Source of the DNA: Nemertoderma westbladi
Taxonomy: Eukaryota; Xenacoelomorpha; Nemertodermatida; Nemertodermatidae
DNA length: 64,000 bases
Direction of reading: 5' to 3'
NCBI GenBank assembly: GCA_032718475.1
Contig: JAUCBJ010007520.1
Coordinates: forward strand, 1 to 64,000
Below the pieces are notes generated by a model that saw only the letters and a list, made by a program, of their open reading frames with translations, ran no database searches and was not told the origin of the DNA. Shown in pieces: positions 22,323 to 34,460 of this stretch. Position numbers and translations under genes: made by a program. The first letter of the stretch is position 1; every line of letters begins with the position of its first letter.

Positions 22323-25082
22323 AGAACACAACTAATCGCCACCCTATGGAATATAGAGGGGTTGAATAATGTTCTACGACTTTCTCATAACGATTCTGTT
22401 TTCAACAGCGATATCTTAATGATGAATGAAACTCTGGATACCGACTCGGTTAGCATTCCGGGGTTCTACATATACGAATCGCTAGCGGTTAAGCCGGGTG
22501 GCCGGGGTAGACCGTCGGGCAGTATTGTAATCGCAGTAAAGCCACACTTGAACCCTAAATTACTGGCTTCACATAAATCATTCATAGTTGTCTCTACAGA
22601 CCAAGCGATTTGGATATGCTGCTACTTCCCACCGAGCACAGCACTGGAAGACTTTATCGAGGAAGTTCTTTGCGTGATGGATGAAATATCGCCCAACTAT
22701 ATCGGTCCGATCATAATGTGTGGCGACTTCAACGCACGACAGGATATCGATGGCAATAACAAAGCAACAGCCCTTAACAAAATCACGGAAGACGCAGGTT
22801 TATCGCTGCAGTCAAACCCACTTGTGGCAACATACATCTGCCATAATGGCAGCAGCGTCATAGATTTAGTCTACTCCAACAAAACAGCCCGCAGCGCCAC
22901 CTGTATACCGAACGGTTTAAGGAAGCACATCCCGGTCAAAACAGTTTGGGACTTCGATATATTAGACAATACACCTCCAAATCGAGAACCAAATCGGAAA
23001 CGAGAACTTAAAAGCGAAGCTCTAGGAAACGACTGTCGCTTACTCGAGGCAAATGCTCTCCTCCAGCAAAACAAAATTGATGAGGCTTATACGAGCCTAT
23101 CTAGTGCCATCTTAGAGGCTGCGCCTCTAAAGAAGACAACAAACCACTTCTCCAAACCGTGGTTTAACACTAAATGCTACGCCTAACGGCGAGAAGTGCT
23201 AGCCCTGAATAACTCAGCAAAGACTGACCCTTCCATTCGACCCGCACTAAATGTGGCCAGGCGGGAATATAAGAAGCTCCTTAACGATAAACTTAACGAG
23301 TTTACACTGCTATCCGAACAGAAACTCCTCGAACAACCATACAAATGGTGTAGAAATAATAAAGAGCAAGGGAGCTGTCCGGTAACATTAGAAGTATGGG
23401 AAAATCATTTCAGCAGGGTCCTACAACGCGATGATTTTGTAGAACATTCATTAGAGCATTCGGACGTCAATATAACAGATGAAATATCGGAATCAGATAT
23501 CAATGACTCCCCTCTATTCACTGAAGAAGAAGTAGAAGCAATCATTAGAGAAAAACCGTCTGGCAAATCGGGAGGTCCTGACCGACTGCCATACGAGCTG
23601 TTCAAGGCCGCGTTACCACTCACCCTTCTCCTGTGGACGACGTTGTTCAACCTCTGCTTATCCACCGGCACTCTAGTGACATCTTGGAAGTCCAGCATTA
23701 TGCAAGTATTGTACAAAGGCAAAGGGTCTAGGTCAGACCTAAATTACTATAGGGGTATAGCCTTACTGTGCAATGCATTTAAGATACTAACTAGTCTCGT
23801 CAAGAAACGCCTTCGTAAACTCGTCTCACATCGGATTCCCCCAGATCAATTTGGTTTCATGCCAGGCAGGTCCACAGCTACCCCACTCGCGCAGTTTATC
23901 AACTGTATACACAGCACTCTGTCGTCACGCGGTATACATAGATTTCAGTAAAGCGTTTGACAGCGTTCCACGTGCCCGGTTACTGTTTAAACTACAATAC
24001 ACGTTCAACATATGAGGAAACTTACTGCGGATAATCAAGGCAATCTTGAACACGAACTACATTCAAATTTTCGACGGTTTATGTAAATCTAAAATAATAA
24101 AACAAACACGAGGCGTACTTCAAGGTGACACCCTTAGCCCATTGTTTTTCATCTTATACATTTTTGATATTGTAGACTTCATCAAACTTGCTACCATCCA
24201 TATCGCGGAGATTTTTGTGCTGCTGTTCGCAGACGATCTATTATTCTATAGTGAATCCAGGGAAGCCGTACAGGCTGGCTTAGATGCCACAGCAACATGG
24301 GCAGCCGACAACGGACTCGAAGTAAACCTCAGCAAGACAGCCGTGATGAAGTTCCGTCAGGGTGGCCGATTGGCCGCCTCTGATAAATTCACATATAATG
24401 GCGATCCAGTAAATATTAAGAACTCATACAAATATCTAGGCATTACCTTCCAGTGTACACTATCATTCACCAAACACATAACAACTACTTTTACAAAGGC
24501 CATCACAGTAACCCACTACAAAAGAATCCGAAATTACTTTCAGTTTCAACAGCCACCAAGTTATTCAAACTGAAAGTACTACCGATCGTTCTGTACAGCC
24601 TAAGAGAAATGTGGCCTCACTTATCGCCAGCAAACCTACACACAATAGATAAAATTAAATCATCTTTCCTAAAGAAAGTTCTGGGACTCCACAAAACTAC
24701 TCACAACTGCTTAGTCTTGGAAATATGCAAAGAAAACAATCTGGTAATCGATATTGTGAAGCAACTAAACCTCACAAACACACCGGAATATCTGGAGTAC
24801 CTTTACTCAGTACGAAATAAAATATCAGAAATACCACCAGAGTTCTATAATTCCATCGCATTCCGTGACAGGCGATGGACGGGCCCCAACTACAAAAACA
24901 GACACGTTGTATGCAGATTCGGGGTGCATGGCTTCCACCACCTCATATGCTGTACACAAGGATATCATGACCTCGCTGATAACTGCACCTGCCGTCTCTG
25001 CGGCGACGCCATATTGCGGATCCACTTATTAGATTGCCCGAGAAACACCAGGACTCTGTCAGATTGGGCAACAACGGGATAA
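22254..25082 (+). pseudogene. Degraded non-LTR retrotransposon: endonuclease, RT, zinc knuckle
   Basis: Three domains are readable in order. An APE-type endonuclease comes first (LWNIEGLNN, IIMCGDFNARQ, SVIDLVYSN), followed by a reverse transcriptase (GPDRLPYELFKAALPL, FGFMPGRST, IDFSKAFDSVPRAR, TRGVLQGDTLSPLFF, LLFADDLLFY), and finally a C-terminal cysteine/histidine finger (CTCRLCGDAILRIHLLDC). The frame has an in-frame TAA at 23184, a frameshift near 23935, a TGA near 24012 and another frameshift near 24500, so it is not functional. The catalytic FADD box is intact. Domain order fits the I/R1/jockey-like group, which would nick target DNA and copy its RNA in place. No poly(A) tail or TSD was found; the 3' side runs into a C24 tract. 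Confidence 0.85.
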
Positions 25083-25112
25083 CAATTCCTCAGCTACACC
25101 GGACTCACTCAG

Positions 25113-25136
25113 CCCCCCCCCCCCCCCCCCCCCCCC
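25113..25136. repeat. Poly(C) tract, 24 bp
   Basis: An uninterrupted run of C lies between the end of the non-LTR element and the TTAA MITE. It is one of ten G or C runs of at least 17 bp in this window. Confidence 0.95.
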
Positions 25137-25148
25137 GCTCGTTTTTAA

Positions 25149-25536
25149 CCCCTTGAGGACACTGGTACACTGGTGTACCATAAAAATAAACACGTATGCT
25201 GGTAACATACCTACATGAATGTCAAGAATATAATAATTTTCGTGTAGTATAGATTTTGTTTTGTAAATATTGATTTATTTACACCACAATGTGTTGAGGT
25301 GGTTGTTTTTTTTGTTTTTTTTTTGCGCCCATAAATTTTGGATCCGCTCAACCATGAAAAAAGCTTCTCAAAAAGAACCTTGACTACGTTGTTGATAACC
25401 TTTTCGAAAAAAAATGTGATGTTAGATAATAAATGATGATACTCATTGACTTTTGGTTACAATAAATGTTGTCTGATAACTGCCTTGTGTCGTTTTTCAT
25501 GTTTGGACACAGGTGTACCTGGTGTCATCAAAGGGG
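25149..25536. mobile_element. TTAA-type MITE or end of the piggyBac element
   Basis: The left end reads TTAA then CCCCTTGAGGACACTGGTAC; the right end mirrors it as GGTGTACCTGGTGTCATCAA followed by AGGGG, with TTGT in place of the second TTAA. Terminal CCCCTT and inner GGTACACTGGTGTACC palindromes are typical of piggyBac-like termini. No ORF lies inside its 388 bp. It may be a non-autonomous relative, or the left end of the transposase-bearing element that starts at 26185. Confidence 0.65.
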
Positions 25537-25559
25537 TTGTTCTCATTCAGCCCTTATCG

Positions 25560-26184
25560 TCTGTTATCATGTATGTACGGTAGGTAGATACACATGCTGT
25601 CATAAATAAGCATATCCCAGTACCGGTAGCCAGTAGGCCTATACCACTAATTATATTGGTTGTCACTGCGTTGTTTTGTACCGGTACTGCAGTACCCTTT
25701 GCGGCCCCTATAGTCTGTCATCATGTATGTACGGTACAGTGTTAGGTAGATACACCTGCTGTCATAAATAAGCATATCCCAGTACCAGTAGCCAGTAGGC
25801 CTATACCGCTAATTATATTGGTTGTCACTGCATTGTTTTGTACCGGTACTGCAGTACCCTTTGCGGCCCCTATAGTCTGTCATCATGTATGTACGGTACA
25901 GTGTTAGGTAGATACACCTGCTGTCATAAATAAGCATATCCCAGTACCAGTAGCCAGTAGGCCTATACTGCTAATTATATTGGTTGTCACTCCATTGTTT
26001 TGTACCGGTACTGCAGTACCCTTTGTGGCCCTTATCGTCTGTCATCATGTATGTATGGTAGGTAGATACACCTGCTGTCATAAATAAGCATATCGCAGTA
26101 CCGGTAGCCAGTAGGCCTATACCGCTAATTATATTGGTTGTCACTGCGTTGTTTTGTGCCGGTACTGCAGTACCCTTTGCAGCA
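25560..26184. repeat. About 160-bp tandem repeat, four copies, ending at the transposase ATG
   Basis: Units starting at TCTGTTATCATGTATGTA or TCTGTCATCATGTATGTA (25560, 25711, 25874, 26037) contain TAAATAAGCATATCCCAG, TAGGCCTATACC and TTGTACCGGTACTGCAGTAC. The last copy runs directly into the start codon of the piggyBac frame. Such repeats at the 5' side of a transposon may be promoter or transposase-binding units, but they contain no clear TATA box. Confidence 0.85.
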
Positions 26185-27011
26185 ATGGATAAACCTGCAA
26201 AAAGCGCTAGGAAGAAATATTTTTGTCTCAGTGATTATGACGATGCTTTTGCTTTATTGGACCAAGTTGAAAGTGACACCGAAAGCTTTATTGATAACTT
26301 GAAGAATGACTCAGACACTGAGTTTGTAGTGGAGAATGATCCTGGAATAAATCTAGGCCTACCAGTAGGGGTAAATGATGAGATTTATAACATTAGTCCT
26401 AATGAAGTCAAAGTACCGGTACCGGTACCGGTACCTGAGGCGAACATTCATGTCTTTGTTCCTGATCCTGATGTACCGGTAGTCGTACAACCGGATGTTT
26501 CTACCAGTAGCTCGGAATGATTAAAGGATAAACGTAAAACGGAATGGAAGTGGGTCTGGAAGAAAAAAAAGAATCCCTCTAAAAGTCAAACATGCTTATA
26601 TGGTGAAGATGGCGATGCGCTTCTGGATTTTAAGGACAATTGTACTCCCGTGGAGGTATTTTCTAAGTCTGCTAAGTTGGATAAACTTATTGACTTGTTG
26701 GTCTGTGAAAGCAGGAAATATGCCGAACAATCAGGTTGAGTTTTTGAGATCAGTGCTGATGAAATGCGCACATTTATTGGAGTAAATTATATAATGTCAA
26801 TAAATAAGTTACCATCACTCAGGGATTACTGGTCCACAGATGAGTTTATTGGCAATAGTGGAATTAATAAAACAATGACACACCCCAGATTTGAGGAAAT
26901 ACTAGGAATAGGAATAATTTGTGAATTGGATGAAGATGGTAAAATGGTGGACCCGGGATATAAGATCCGACCCATCCTGGACCATGTAAACGACGCATTC
27001 GCCTGTGCCAA
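26185..27011 (+). pseudogene. piggyBac-like transposase, N-terminal part (interrupted)
   Basis: From ATG at 26185 the frame shows an acidic N-terminus, then the piggyBac core: CESRKYAEQSG, MRTFIGVNYIMSINKLPSLR, DYWSTDEFIGNSGINKTM, RFEEIL and YKIRPILDHVNDAF. DDE_Tnp_1_7-type transposases cut at TTAA and reinsert there. In-frame TGA codons at 26518 and about 26737 interrupt the frame without shifting it, so it is a pseudogene. Immediately after HVNDAFACAK the reading is broken by a CR1/jockey-like retrotransposon; the transposase continues at about 30546. Confidence 0.88.
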
Positions 27012-30000
27012 GTTTTTTACGAGTCACTACTGCATTTTTTGTTTACAAGGGATTTTTCCTTTTAGCGATATTCCGTCTAACGACTATGATATTTTCGGAA
27101 TTTCCGACGATTTATACTTGCTCAACGAAAATGCTGATAATCCTAGTTTTGCTACTATTGATCCGGATAATAACATTCAAAATTTAGCGCGAAATAGCGA
27201 ATACTATAATGATACTAAATTTAACAGTGAAATCGAGCGTATAGGTTCTCATCATAACTCTTTTTCTGTATATCACCTAAATTGTAGAAGCCTAAACAAT
27301 AATCTTTCTTACACTGCTGAATTTTTAAGTACATTAGACGAAGATTTTGATGTTATCACTTTTACTGAAACATTAGTAGGTGCTAAAGACAATCACTGTA
27401 AATTAAAACTTGACAACTATGTAGGACCGCTACTATCAGACAGACCAGAGGGACGTTCCTCAGGTTCCGGTTGGGGTGTGGGAATTTACATTAAGGATAC
27501 GCTAACCTTTACGGAACGAGACGACTTGACTGTGTCGGGAATTCATAATAAATGGATCCAAATTAAAAAATCCAACAATAAGTCCTTAGTGTTAGGTGTA
27601 ATATACAGACCCCCGTCTGTCAATTACAATAATTTTATTAATATTCTAGAACCCGCATTGGCGAAAGTATCTGATAAAAATATAGATATCGTCCTCACTG
27701 GTGACTTCAATGTTAACTTAAACAAAATGACATCAGAAAGTGCACGATACTTAAAGATACTTTCATCATACGGATTTTCCCAATTAATAAAACAACCCAC
27801 TCGAATTGTACACGGTGCTAATTCAACGCTTGACCATATTATTACTAATATTACGAATGATTTTACTACTGCCGGCGTTTTTTTATCAGAAATTGGCACA
27901 ACAGACCACCTTGGAACATTTGCGTTATTTCATAATTATTCTGCTTTTTTCAAACAACACAATACTAAAATGTGCTATGATTATAGCAAATTTAACTTAA
28001 ATAGTTTTTTGCTCGACCTTTCATTACCACCTCTCGCAGCTTACCGATCACATAATATACCGACAGATAAAAAATTCGACACTTTTTACAATTCTTTTGA
28101 TCAATTATGCCAAAAACACTTACCTAAAAAATAATTACAAAAAGAAAAATTGCACGCAAACCATGGCTAACTCCTTTGCTAATTAAATCAATTTCTAAAA
28201 ATAATAAATTATATGAAAAATATATTAAATCACCGTGTTCTGAAACCCAAAAAGCCTATAAAACATATCGTAATAATTTAACGACTGTAATCAGAGCCGC
28301 TGAAAAATCATTCTATAATCAAGAATTTTTAAAAAACAAAGGAAATATGCGCAAGACGTGGTCTGTAATTAACTCTGTATTACACAAAAATAAGAAATCC
28401 CTAAGCCCTACCAAAATTGCTTTCAGAACAGAAGTAGGGGCAAAAATAACGTCTGATCCCCATAAAATAGCATCTATTTTCAACGAACATTTTTCAACTA
28501 TTGGACCAAAACTTGCCAGTACAATACCCCGATCTAACCGATGCCCTACCCGCCACATTAACCATCGACACTCGAATTCATTTACTCTTATTGAAACTTC
28601 TGTAGCTGAAATTCACTACCTACTTTTACAAATAAATGAAAACAGCGCTACTAATGACAACTTTCCCAGTAAATTATTAAAAATTGCTGCTGAACACATT
28701 GCACCTCATCTAGCATATTTATTTAACCTATGTATCACAACAGGTCATTATCCAGTTTCTCTTAAACAATCTAAAATAATCCCATGTTTTAAGGGGGGTG
28801 ATCCACTAGATTCTAATAACTATAGGCCAATATCATTATTGCCAGTTTTTACAAAAATTCTAGAACAGGTTATATACTCACAGCTTCAATCTTATTTAGA
28901 TCGTTTCTGTATTTTGACTGCATCACAATTCGGTTTTCGAAAGAGGATTTCTACGGCTTCGGCTATTCTAACGGTTACAGAAAAAATTAGATTTCACCTT
29001 GACTCAAAAGAATCTATCTGCGCAATTTATCTAGATTTAAAAAAAGCGTTTGATACGCTGAACCACTCTACCTTATTTAAAAAATTAGAATCTTACGGAA
29101 TTCGAGGCACCCCCCCAGACTTTACTTAGGAGTTTTCTAACAGACCGTACACAATCAGTATCCTTAAATGGCGTAATCTCACCCACTCTTCCGGTAACCT
29201 GCGGAACGCCCCAGGGTTCAGTCCTTTCACCATTGCTGTTTCTTTTATATGTGAACGACTTACCGGACGCATCCAAATTTTTGACAACTTTATTTGCCGA
29301 CGATACGACGTTACTGGGCTTCAATTCAGACTTAAATTTATTGATTAACAACACAAACACTGAACTGGAAAAAATTTCGGACTGGCTTATAGACAACTCA
29401 TTATCACTTAATCTTAGTAAAACAGAATACTCTATTTTTAGTAACAAAAACTGTCTTGGACTACCGAAAGTTAAAATTAAAGCCAACGAAATTACTAAGG
29501 TAAATAGCACTAAGTACTTAGGTATCTTTATCAATGACAATTTGAGCTGGAAAACGCATATAAATTACATCCTTAAAAAAATATCTAGATCCTCCGGACT
29601 TTTTTATAAATTAAGACACTTTTTCCCAAGCCAAATTTTACGTACGCTGTATTATACATTAATTAATCCTTACATCACTTATGGAATTCTTGCTTGGGGT
29701 ACTGCCTGCAAATCAATAACACGTCCACTAAGAATTAAAGTTAATAAAATCTTGCGTTGCATAACATTTAGTGACTACCGGGCTCACTCTGTGCCACTTT
29801 ACAAATCACTAAATGTTTTGCCAATCGAATCTATATTTGAATTACAATTAGGCCAGTTAATGTACGATATATCAAAATCTTCTAATAATCACCCTCTTTC
29901 AAATTTTTTTACTAAATTGTCTGATATTCATTTATATAACACCCGTTCATCTACTTTAGGCAAATTCGTAGTACCGTTAACCCGTCTCAATGTAGCACAC

Positions 30001-30545
30001 CAAGGATTATCAGTCACTGGGCCAGTATTGTGGAACAGTCTCCCCTCTAGTCTAATTATTAGCAAATCTAAATTTTCATTTAAACGTCAATTTAAAACAT
30101 ACCTATTTGAACACATGACGTAACGTCATAATAATACATTACACAATATCTCCCTATATGTCTGGCTCTATCTTATTATATTTCCTTCTCACATACACTG
30201 GGACTGGACTGTTTCTTCACTACAGTGTATTGTAAAATGGTTAATTAAATTATTATATTTCCTTGTGATCCTGATCAACAATTATTAAAGGTTTATAACA
30301 GTTCTTATTTTATCTTTTTTCAAATATATAATACTTAGTTACATATACAGTACATTTACCCTTGGTCGGTTGGCAGCCTCGACTAGCCTGGCTATTGCTG
30401 CAACCCTTACCAACCCACCGCCTTGCACACTGCATACACATTTTCTTTTTATTCCATTACAACTAAACTGTGCTTTGGTGATGGTTCTAATTATAACATT
30501 TTCCTATAAATAACAATAAACTTAAACTTAAACTTAAACTTAAAC
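27012..30545 (+). mobile_element. CR1/jockey-like non-LTR retrotransposon inserted in the piggyBac gene
   Basis: The element carries a CxxC remnant and FPFSDIPSND leader, then an APE endonuclease (FSVYHLNCRSLNNN, VITFTETLVG, LGVIYRPPS, VLTGDFNVNLN, IGTTDHLGTF), then a reverse transcriptase (SNNYRPISLLPVFTKILEQV, FGFRKRISTASA, IYLDLKKAFDTLNHS, CGTPQGSVLSPLLF, TLFADDTTLLG) and a C-terminal region. The 3' end is a (TTAAAC)n tail at 30517-30545 instead of poly(A). One frameshift lies in an A run near 28130 and another in a C run near 29110. It is 5'-truncated just before the finger motif. The related minus-strand fragment at 36150-37300 shares the CIYC...FPFS leader. It splits the piggyBac coding sequence precisely. 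Confidence 0.9.
30517..30545 (+). repeat. (TTAAAC)n 3' tail of the retrotransposon
   Basis: Five tandem AAACTT units end the CR1/jockey-like insertion. Several non-LTR clades finish with a short tandem repeat of this kind. Confidence 0.85.
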
Positions 30546-31585
30546 CTTGTCTGGATGTTCTTCACAGTCAGTAGATGGACATATGGTTAAATTCAAGGGC
30601 CACTCGGCGATGAAACAATACATAAAGAACAAACACATTAAATGGGGGTTCAAGTTTTGGCTACGTTCTGGCAGCAGGTCTGGGTACACATATGAAGTCC
30701 ATCTTTACTTAGGTAAAAAATTGCTTCCTGATTATTTGTTAGGAGAAGGAGTGGTCTTAAAATTAACAGAAAATATTCGAAATTCATTCGCTAGAGTTTA
30801 CTTCGACAACTTTTTTATTTCTGTTAACCTGGTTCAAACGCTATACGACAATGGAATATATTCCCTTGGAACTGTACGATCTAATAGAAAGGAATTCCCA
30901 AGTTTTAAACCGGATAAAGAAATGGTATGCGGGGAGTGCCAAGTTCAATTTGCCAACAACGTGGTTGCTGTGAAATGGATGGATAATCGGGCCGTCAATT
31001 TAGTTGGGACCAATGTAGGAAAACCAACGCAGATGACATCCGTATTGCGGAGGTATGGTGTATTTATTAATTATTGTTGCAGCACAAATACTGGTACAGT
31101 ATGCAATGCATACATCTGAAAATAAGGGCAACTAAAAGTGAGGTCTATACACTAATTTCTGGTAAAATAATATGCAGTAGTAAATGGTGTTGATAATAAA
31201 AGGAATATGAGACAAAGTGCACTAATTTTAGACCTAAAGTTTTTATTATAATATACCGGTATACAATATAATATAGATTAGTTAATAACATATATAAATT
31301 AACAGTATTCATAATACTACGTAGTATATATATATATAAGTACTGTACATTTTGCCTTGCAGGGAGAAAGGAGCTTCGTCGAAGAAAGCCGTTGACTGCC
31401 CACAGGCTGTGAAAGAGTACAACTATGGTATGAAGGGGGTAGACCTAGCAGATCAGAAAAACGCCGCATATGGTTTGGATCGCCGATCTAAATTTAGATA
31501 TAGTATCATATATATCCAGAATATCTGTCAGCGTAATAATGTGTTGATAATTCGATCCTACAGTCCCAATCCCAATAAACATTAA
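30546..31585 (+). pseudogene. piggyBac-like transposase, C-terminal part with an intron
   Basis: The frame resumes with SQSVDGHMVKFKGHSAMKQY, continues through GEGVVLKLTENI and VYFDNFFISVNLV (the second catalytic Asp), then NGIYSLGTVRSNRKEFP. A GT-AG intron (31053-31362) joins LRR to EKGASSKKAVDCPQAVKEYN, and the third catalytic region, MKGVDLADQ, follows before YGLDRRSKFRY. The first catalytic Asp, expected in the R-A-D-S-x-x-G-Y context, is Gly here (RSGSRSGY, codon 30670-30672), one transition from GAC. The usual C-terminal cysteine-rich finger is missing; the frame ends after about 30 unrelated residues. The right terminus of the element was not found. Confidence 0.85.
31053..31362 (+). 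other. Intron in the piggyBac-like transposase
   Basis: The donor GCGGAG|GTATGG and the acceptor TTTTGCCTTGCAG|GGAG join the transposase frame exactly (CGG AG|G GAG). The 310-bp intron is AT-rich. Confidence 0.7.
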
Positions 31586-31897
31586 CTTGGTCGTTTTGGC
31601 GGCCAAAATTACCAAAATCACCAAAAAAAATGTGGTGTATTCCTATGGGCTACTTGGTCGTTTTGGCGAAGCGATTTAACTCGAATCAGCTCAATCCAGA
31701 CAGTCCGTCTCCTTGGCCATCCATTTGGTGGATCTGACTAAATGTCGGCTCGCTTTCATTTTTATTATTGACAGATTGTTAACTTACCCGGCGCTGAGCC
31801 TTGCAGTACTGGAGTCCGCCCACTGAGGCATTGATAGAGTACACAGTCTTATAAAAGGAGTTGAATGGGGCTTCGTTAAAGGAGGAGTATGTATAAT
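31586..31897. other. No gene seen; short duplicated word
   Basis: ACTTGGTCGTTTTGGCG occurs at about 31589 and 31649. Nothing else stands out. Confidence 0.35.
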
Positions 31898-32040
31898 AAT
31901 CTGAACGTCCCGAAATTAATTTATGGATGTCCCAAAATTAACTATACTATATGGACGTCCCGAAATTAACTTATGGACGTCCCGAAATTAACTTATGGAC
32001 GTCCCGAAATTAATTTATGGACGTCCCGAAATTAATCTAT
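31898..32040. repeat. 22-25 bp tandem repeat with ATGGACGTCCCGAAATTAA unit
   Basis: Six degenerate copies of ATGGACGTCCCGAAATTAAC or ...TTAAT lie in a row, followed by an inverted partial copy (ATTAATTTCGGGATG near 32090). Confidence 0.9.
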
Positions 32041-32189
32041 CAACCAATCAGAATCGTAATGAAATAACTAATTAATGGACGTCAATAAATTAATTTCGGG
32101 ATGTTAATTTCGGAAATTAATTTCAATAATATTTTTTTTTATAATAAACATTTTTTTAAATATTTTTTTACAATGTATAATTCGCGGAC

Positions 32190-32611
32190 AATGCGGGGTG
32201 ACTACAAAACAAAGACCCAATTATAAAGACCTGCATAATCTTGTTACATGTGTTAACTTTCGTTAATTGTTTTGAATCCCCCGTCACGCCTCTGTAACTT
32301 GCTCCTTTACTAACCTGCTCCATTAAATAGCAATGGTACATAACGCTCATTGTGACCTGTACAAAACAAAGAGGTAAAGTCGCGTTACGTCCCAAAGAGC
32401 GTTAGGTTCCTAAGAGCTTTAGGTCCCATTGCCAGAGAGCGTGAGATCACATTGCCATTTAAAGGAGCAGGTTAGTAAAGAAGCAGGTTACAGAGGCGTG
32501 TTGGGGAACCAAAACAATAAACGAAAGTTAACACATGCGTTTTGTATTTGTACAGGTCTTTATTATTTGGGTCGTTGGACTTTGTTTTGTTGTCACCCGA
32601 CACGGCGGTGT
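32190..32611. mobile_element. Foldback element with ~170-bp inverted arms
   Basis: Left arm words GTGACTACAAAACAAAG, TGTGTTAACTTTCGTT, CACGCCTCTGTAAC and TTTACTAACCTGCTCC reappear in reverse complement on the right in the mirrored order, across a loop of about 85 bp. No ORF or convincing target duplication is visible. Confidence 0.75.
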
Positions 32612-33270
32612 TGCATGGGGGCCACCAATCCACTCACCCACACTCAACTCCCAACTTCCTGGACACTAGGATACTGAGTGAAAGCGTCTGAAACTACTAC
32701 AGGAACTCCATGACAGATTATGGGCTAGCGACTAGGGACTGGCGCCCTTGAACATGTAAACTGTAGTACCTACTGTACCACCTACCTTAAAGTGACCTGT
32801 GGGACCAGCCCATTATTAGTGAGGTCGGCATTTATCTTTATCCTGCCGCTCTCTTTGTATTACAATAGCATACAGCTAACCAATGGCAATGGTCTACCCC
32901 CAGTGCCGGAAAGACAAGCTGGTTACCATTGAAATGAATAGGGGAAGGATAATATGGTGTGTTCGTGTTCCCATCCTAATGTCTGTCGTCTTGGCTCAGC
33001 TAAGATTAAACAGAGCCGCAGTCTACAATAGAGCTTTACCTAAATACACTTCCAGTGAGCCAAGCAGTAGTGGCGGGTTAGCTCCAAAATGCCCATGTAG
33101 GATTTCTTCGAAAAAGGACCAATTGGTTGAGTTACGAGTTACAGTGAAAAAGTATTCATGATTAGATTTTGCTTTGAACAGGAGAAACAGATGGAATATA
33201 TAGGTCATCTAATTAATTGTTTAAAGATTAGCAAACAATACGGCAACAATACAGTGTAATTGAATTGATG
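32612..33270. other. No gene seen
   Basis: No supported coding sequence. A plus-strand open stretch near 32883-33161 has no recognisable family. Confidence 0.3.
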
Positions 33271-33466
33271 AAATCCATAAATAAAACGTGGATACAAAAT
33301 GTAAAATCGGGATGCAAAATATTAATCTCTGAGCTAAGAAAGGGAAATTGGATACTGTACAACTTTTCTGGATACAAGCGGTCCGTTTACCTTACAAAAT
33401 GAAAAATAAACGCGCTAAATATAAAACAGTACGGAACTGTCCGGGGGGGGGGGGGGGGGGGGGGGG
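33271..33466 (+). repeat. Second copy of the GGATACAAGCGGTCC repeat with G24
   Basis: This matches 16664-16836 and, like it, runs into poly(G) (33443-33466) after CTGTCC. Two independent copies joined to a G-run at the same base suggest that the G-run belongs to the element end. Confidence 0.65.
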
Positions 33467-33548
33467 CGTTGGGGAGGGAATGTCCGGAAATCGAAGCCTT
33501 TTTCTATCTGCCAACATCCTGGGCTTTACTTACACTCAGCCTCTATTC

Positions 33549-34285
33549 TTTCCTTCAGGCACCTTCACATACAATAATGAACCACAATGAAATGATCCAC
33601 AATGTGAGTAGTTCTTATGAAACGAACCACACTGTGGGTAGACCTACTGAAATGAACCACAATGAGGGTAGACCTACAGGAATGGACCACACTGTGGGTA
33701 GTTCTTATGAAATGAACCACACTGTGGGTAGACCTACAGGAATGATCCACACTGTGGGTAGACCGACAGGAGTGAACCACAATGAAATGAACCACCATGT
33801 GGGTAGTTCTTATGAAACGAACCACACTGTGGGTAGTTCTTATGAATCGAACCACACTGTGGGTAGACCTACAGGAATGAACCACACTGTAGGTAGACGT
33901 ACAGGAGTGAAACACAATGAAATGATCCACAATGTGGTTAGTTCTTATGAGACGAACCACAATATGGGTAGACCTACATGAATGATCCACAATGCGGGTA
34001 GACGTACAGGAATAAACCACAATGTGGGTAGTTCTTATGAAACGAACCACACTGTGGGTAGACGTACAGGAGTGAACCACAATGAAATGAACCACAATGT
34101 GGGTAGACGTACAGGAGTGAACCACAATTTAAATTTCAATCCGGGAAGGCCCGGGCCTTTATTTGGGATACATAGCAGATATTGATAGAATATATTTGCA
34201 CCCCAACACAAATAACTACAGTACATAACACTATAGTACAGTACGAGAAAAAAAATATTTATGTTAATGTGATTAATGGCACCCA
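33549..34285. repeat. 30-bp minisatellite array, duplication copy 1
   Basis: Units such as AATGAACCACAATGTGGGTAG plus ACCTACAGG (30 bp), with variants where ACCTACAGG is replaced by TTCTTATGA, repeat for about 560 bp. A 150-bp unique tail follows (ATTTAAATTTCAATCCGGGA to GATTAATGGCACCCA). Because 30 is divisible by three, both strands stay open (plus MNHTVGRPTG, minus VVHSCRSTHS), so the long frames are a by-product of the period and not evidence of a protein. The block is repeated almost exactly at 35178-35914. Confidence 0.92.
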
Positions 34286-34460
34286 CAGAAATGAACCACA
34301 ATGTGGGTAGACCTACAGAAACGAACCACAATGTGGGTAGACCTACTGAAACGAACCACACTGTGGGTAGACCTACAGGAATGAACCACAATGTGGGTAG
34401 TTCTTATGAAACGAACCACACTGTGGGTAGATCTACAGAAACAAACCACAATGTCACCAT
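34286..34460. repeat. Continuation of the 30-bp minisatellite
   Basis: Six more units with ACCTACAGAAACGAACCACA wording follow directly on the unique tail of the first array, then break off at CAATGTCACCATG. Confidence 0.88.

Noticed and set aside
22105-22335. Host protein with proline-rich tail
   Set aside because: The proline-rich part is the 18-bp tandem repeat at the edge of the non-LTR element; nothing upstream looks coding.
33469-34185. Long open frames on both strands over the minisatellite (MNHTVGRPTG-type and VVHSCRSTHS-type repeats)
   Set aside because: The repeat period is a multiple of three, so all units keep the same frames open; no start context, neighbours or non-repeat protein sequence supports a gene.
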